A stretch of DNA of 64,000 nt from contig JAEPRB010000186.1 in the NCBI GenBank assembly GCA_016758965.1, positions 16,085-80,084 on the forward strand. Reading direction: 5' to 3'. The notes under the pieces were generated by a model. The model did not search any database, was not told the DNA's origin, and saw nothing but the letters and a program-made list of their open reading frames with translations. Source of the DNA: Circinella minor. Its lineage: Eukaryota > Mucoromycota > Mucoromycetes > Mucorales > Lichtheimiaceae. A program made the position numbers and the translations under genes. Of this stretch, positions 62,859 through 64,000 are shown one piece after another (the first letter of the stretch is position 1; every line of letters begins with the position of its first letter).

Positions 62859-63460
62859 TTTCGAGCAGTGTGGTTTTATCGATGAAGCAAGATTTAACGT
62901 ACGACTTTTTATTAGACAATCATTTGAGCGATCAAAAAGAGGGTGCTCTCGCCAAAGATATAGTCTCAAATGATCGCCATGTCAACATATCTATTGCTGA
63001 TAAAGGCATAATAAACATACTATTAAAAAGTACCAGGTAGTAATTAGTGGATCAAAAAAAAAAAAAACCGAAAGCGAAAACCAAAGATAACAAACAACAC
63101 ATAGTTGTAAAGATAAGTACAAGGACTGAATATTTCTGTAAATTTTTGAGGATTGTGATGGACGTCTTGAAAAAATTATGATATGTATGGAAGATTTCTA
63201 CGTAGTTGTGGGCGGTAATTCAAGGAATCAACACGCAAATTGGTTCAAGAAACTGTTGCTAAACGTGGTTTCCTTATACTCACCATTTGTTAATCCCATT
63301 GAAGAGTTTAAGTCAGAACTAAGTTAAGGCTAGAGCAATGCTTAAAGCAGATTTTTTTTAACTCGACGTATTATCGCATCTGCTCATCAAGTTGCAGCTA
63401 TTGATTGCAGAGGATTTAAAATCGTGTTGTTTTTTTTTTCACCAGGTGTAACTTGAAAAG
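62859..63460 (+). pseudogene. Decayed Tc1/mariner-type (DDE_3) transposase
   Basis: Plus-strand fragments in changing frames recall the IS630/Tc1/mariner DDE transposase. GFIDEARFNVRL (62873-62908) carries the first catalytic Asp. AKDIVSNDRHVNISIADKG follows after a frame change, corresponding to the usual 'GxNxTIxGAIS' region. YSPFVNPIEEF (63276-63310) carries the third catalytic acidic residue in the classic YSPxLNPIE context. Then come RRIIASAHQVAAIDCRGF and a stop. Several frameshifts and stops make it non-functional. The N-terminal helix-turn-helix part was not recognised upstream. Terminal repeats could not be set with confidence. Confidence 0.75.
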
Positions 63461-63689
63461 AGAATGTAGTAGTACTGTATTTATCCGTATACTTTTATAT
63501 GTATCATGTCTTTTTAAACAATTTATATACTTTAATAATTAAAGTTATATAAAAACTACGCGAGTGGTAAATTGTAAACAGCAAAAATAAATATTGTAGC
63601 TAATAATTCTAACCAATGTGATAGCAACGCAAAAATTTTCTTTTAAAGAAAACTCAGCGACAAACTTAAAAAAAAGAATGTGGGAAAAG

Positions 63690-63960
63690 GGGGTCTGTGC
63701 TTTTTCGGAGTAGCTTTGTGAAACAAACTAATAACATGGATCGGCATGAAACGATTTATGTACTTCTTTAACCATTGAACAGTTTTCTTTTCTTATTATT
63801 CTTCTTTATTTCATTCTTACGACTTAATATCTTTTACTTCATTTGACAATGTCACATGGTTCTTTCGGTATTTAAATCAATTGAACAGTCATAAACGCGT
63901 CATAACTACGGAAATTCAAATTTTTGAAAACGGTCACGAAAAAAAAGTTATAAAAAGGGG
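63690..63960 (-). repeat. Dispersed repeat, copy 2 (inverted partner of 57200-57470)
   Basis: Reverse complement of this segment is collinear with 57200-57470. The inner boundary is at GGGTCTGTGCTTTTTCGGAG (63691-63710). The similarity runs towards the window end, so the full repeat may continue beyond it. It begins about 230 bp after the transposase remnant. Confidence 0.7.
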
Positions 63961-64000
63961 GAACTTTTTCCTACTTTTTTTTTTTTTTCTTCTTTTTTTT

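Overview
The window reads as nuclear DNA of an early-diverging filamentous fungus, most likely Mucoromycota (Mucorales-like). It is very AT-rich, has many poly(A)/poly(T) tracts, many introns of about 50-200 bp with GT(A/T)NGT...AG borders, Asn/Gln homopolymer runs in proteins, a canonical RNA-silencing RdRP, fungal Zn2Cys6, Exo70 and Cdc42-GAP genes, and a LINE retrotransposon. The taxonomic call is inference; no rRNA or tRNA gene was seen.

Layout, left to right. 1-1.5 kb: the 3' end of the cohesin ATPase SMC3 (+). 1.6-2.0 kb: a small convergent gene with a SERTA-like motif (-). 4.0-7.1 kb: a secreted protein with an N-terminal beta-domain and 27 tandem 15-residue Gly-Trp repeats (+). 7.6-8.8 kb: a poly-Q/poly-N protein of unknown role (-). 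9.7-11.6 kb: MATE transporter A (-). 11.6-16.6 kb: a 5-kb stretch with no gene I can support. 16.6-17.7 kb: a Zn2Cys6 regulator (+). 18.8-20.9 kb: a DDX21/Gu-type DEAD-box helicase (+). 22.7-24.5 kb: MATE transporter B (+). 24.9-26.7 kb: RVB1/pontin AAA+ ATPase (+). 27.1-33.0 kb: a full-length, apparently recent LINE (-) with target-site duplication and poly(A) tail. 34.4-38.4 kb: an RNA-dependent RNA polymerase (+). 38.7-40.2 kb: an acidic orphan protein (+). 40.6-44.6 kb: a transposon graveyard with two MITE-like families and a decayed multi-exon gene. 45.0-47.3 kb: a phenol-hydroxylase-type FAD monooxygenase (+). 48.1-49.3 kb: a membrane RING-CH E3 ligase (-). 50.9-51.7 kb: the splicing factor cwf18/CCDC12 (+). 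52.1-54.8 kb: exocyst EXO70 (-). 57-57.5 kb: degenerate tandem and dispersed repeats. 58.7-61.1 kb: a PX-PH-RhoGAP protein, BEM3-like (-). 62.8-63.5 kb: a decayed Tc1/mariner transposase, followed by an inverted partner of the 57-kb repeat.

Most genes are unlinked housekeeping functions. EXO70 and the BEM3-like Cdc42 GAP both act in polarised secretion, and RdRP lies about 1.3 kb from an intact-looking LINE, the kind of element RNA silencing restrains; neither adjacency proves a functional link. Exon structures were worked out by hand from splice motifs and frame continuity. Every spliced model given as complete closes in frame, which is good internal support, but none is backed by transcript data.

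The most interesting observations are: the SERTA-like motif in a fungus; the secreted Gly-Trp repeat protein and its exact 180-bp higher-order repeat; a 195-nt stop-free intron inside the RING-CH finger that could act as an exitron switch; the LINE whose two ORF breaks both fall in poly(A) runs; two MATE paralogs sharing both intron positions and phases; and paired MITE-like elements around a decayed, possibly lineage-specific gene.
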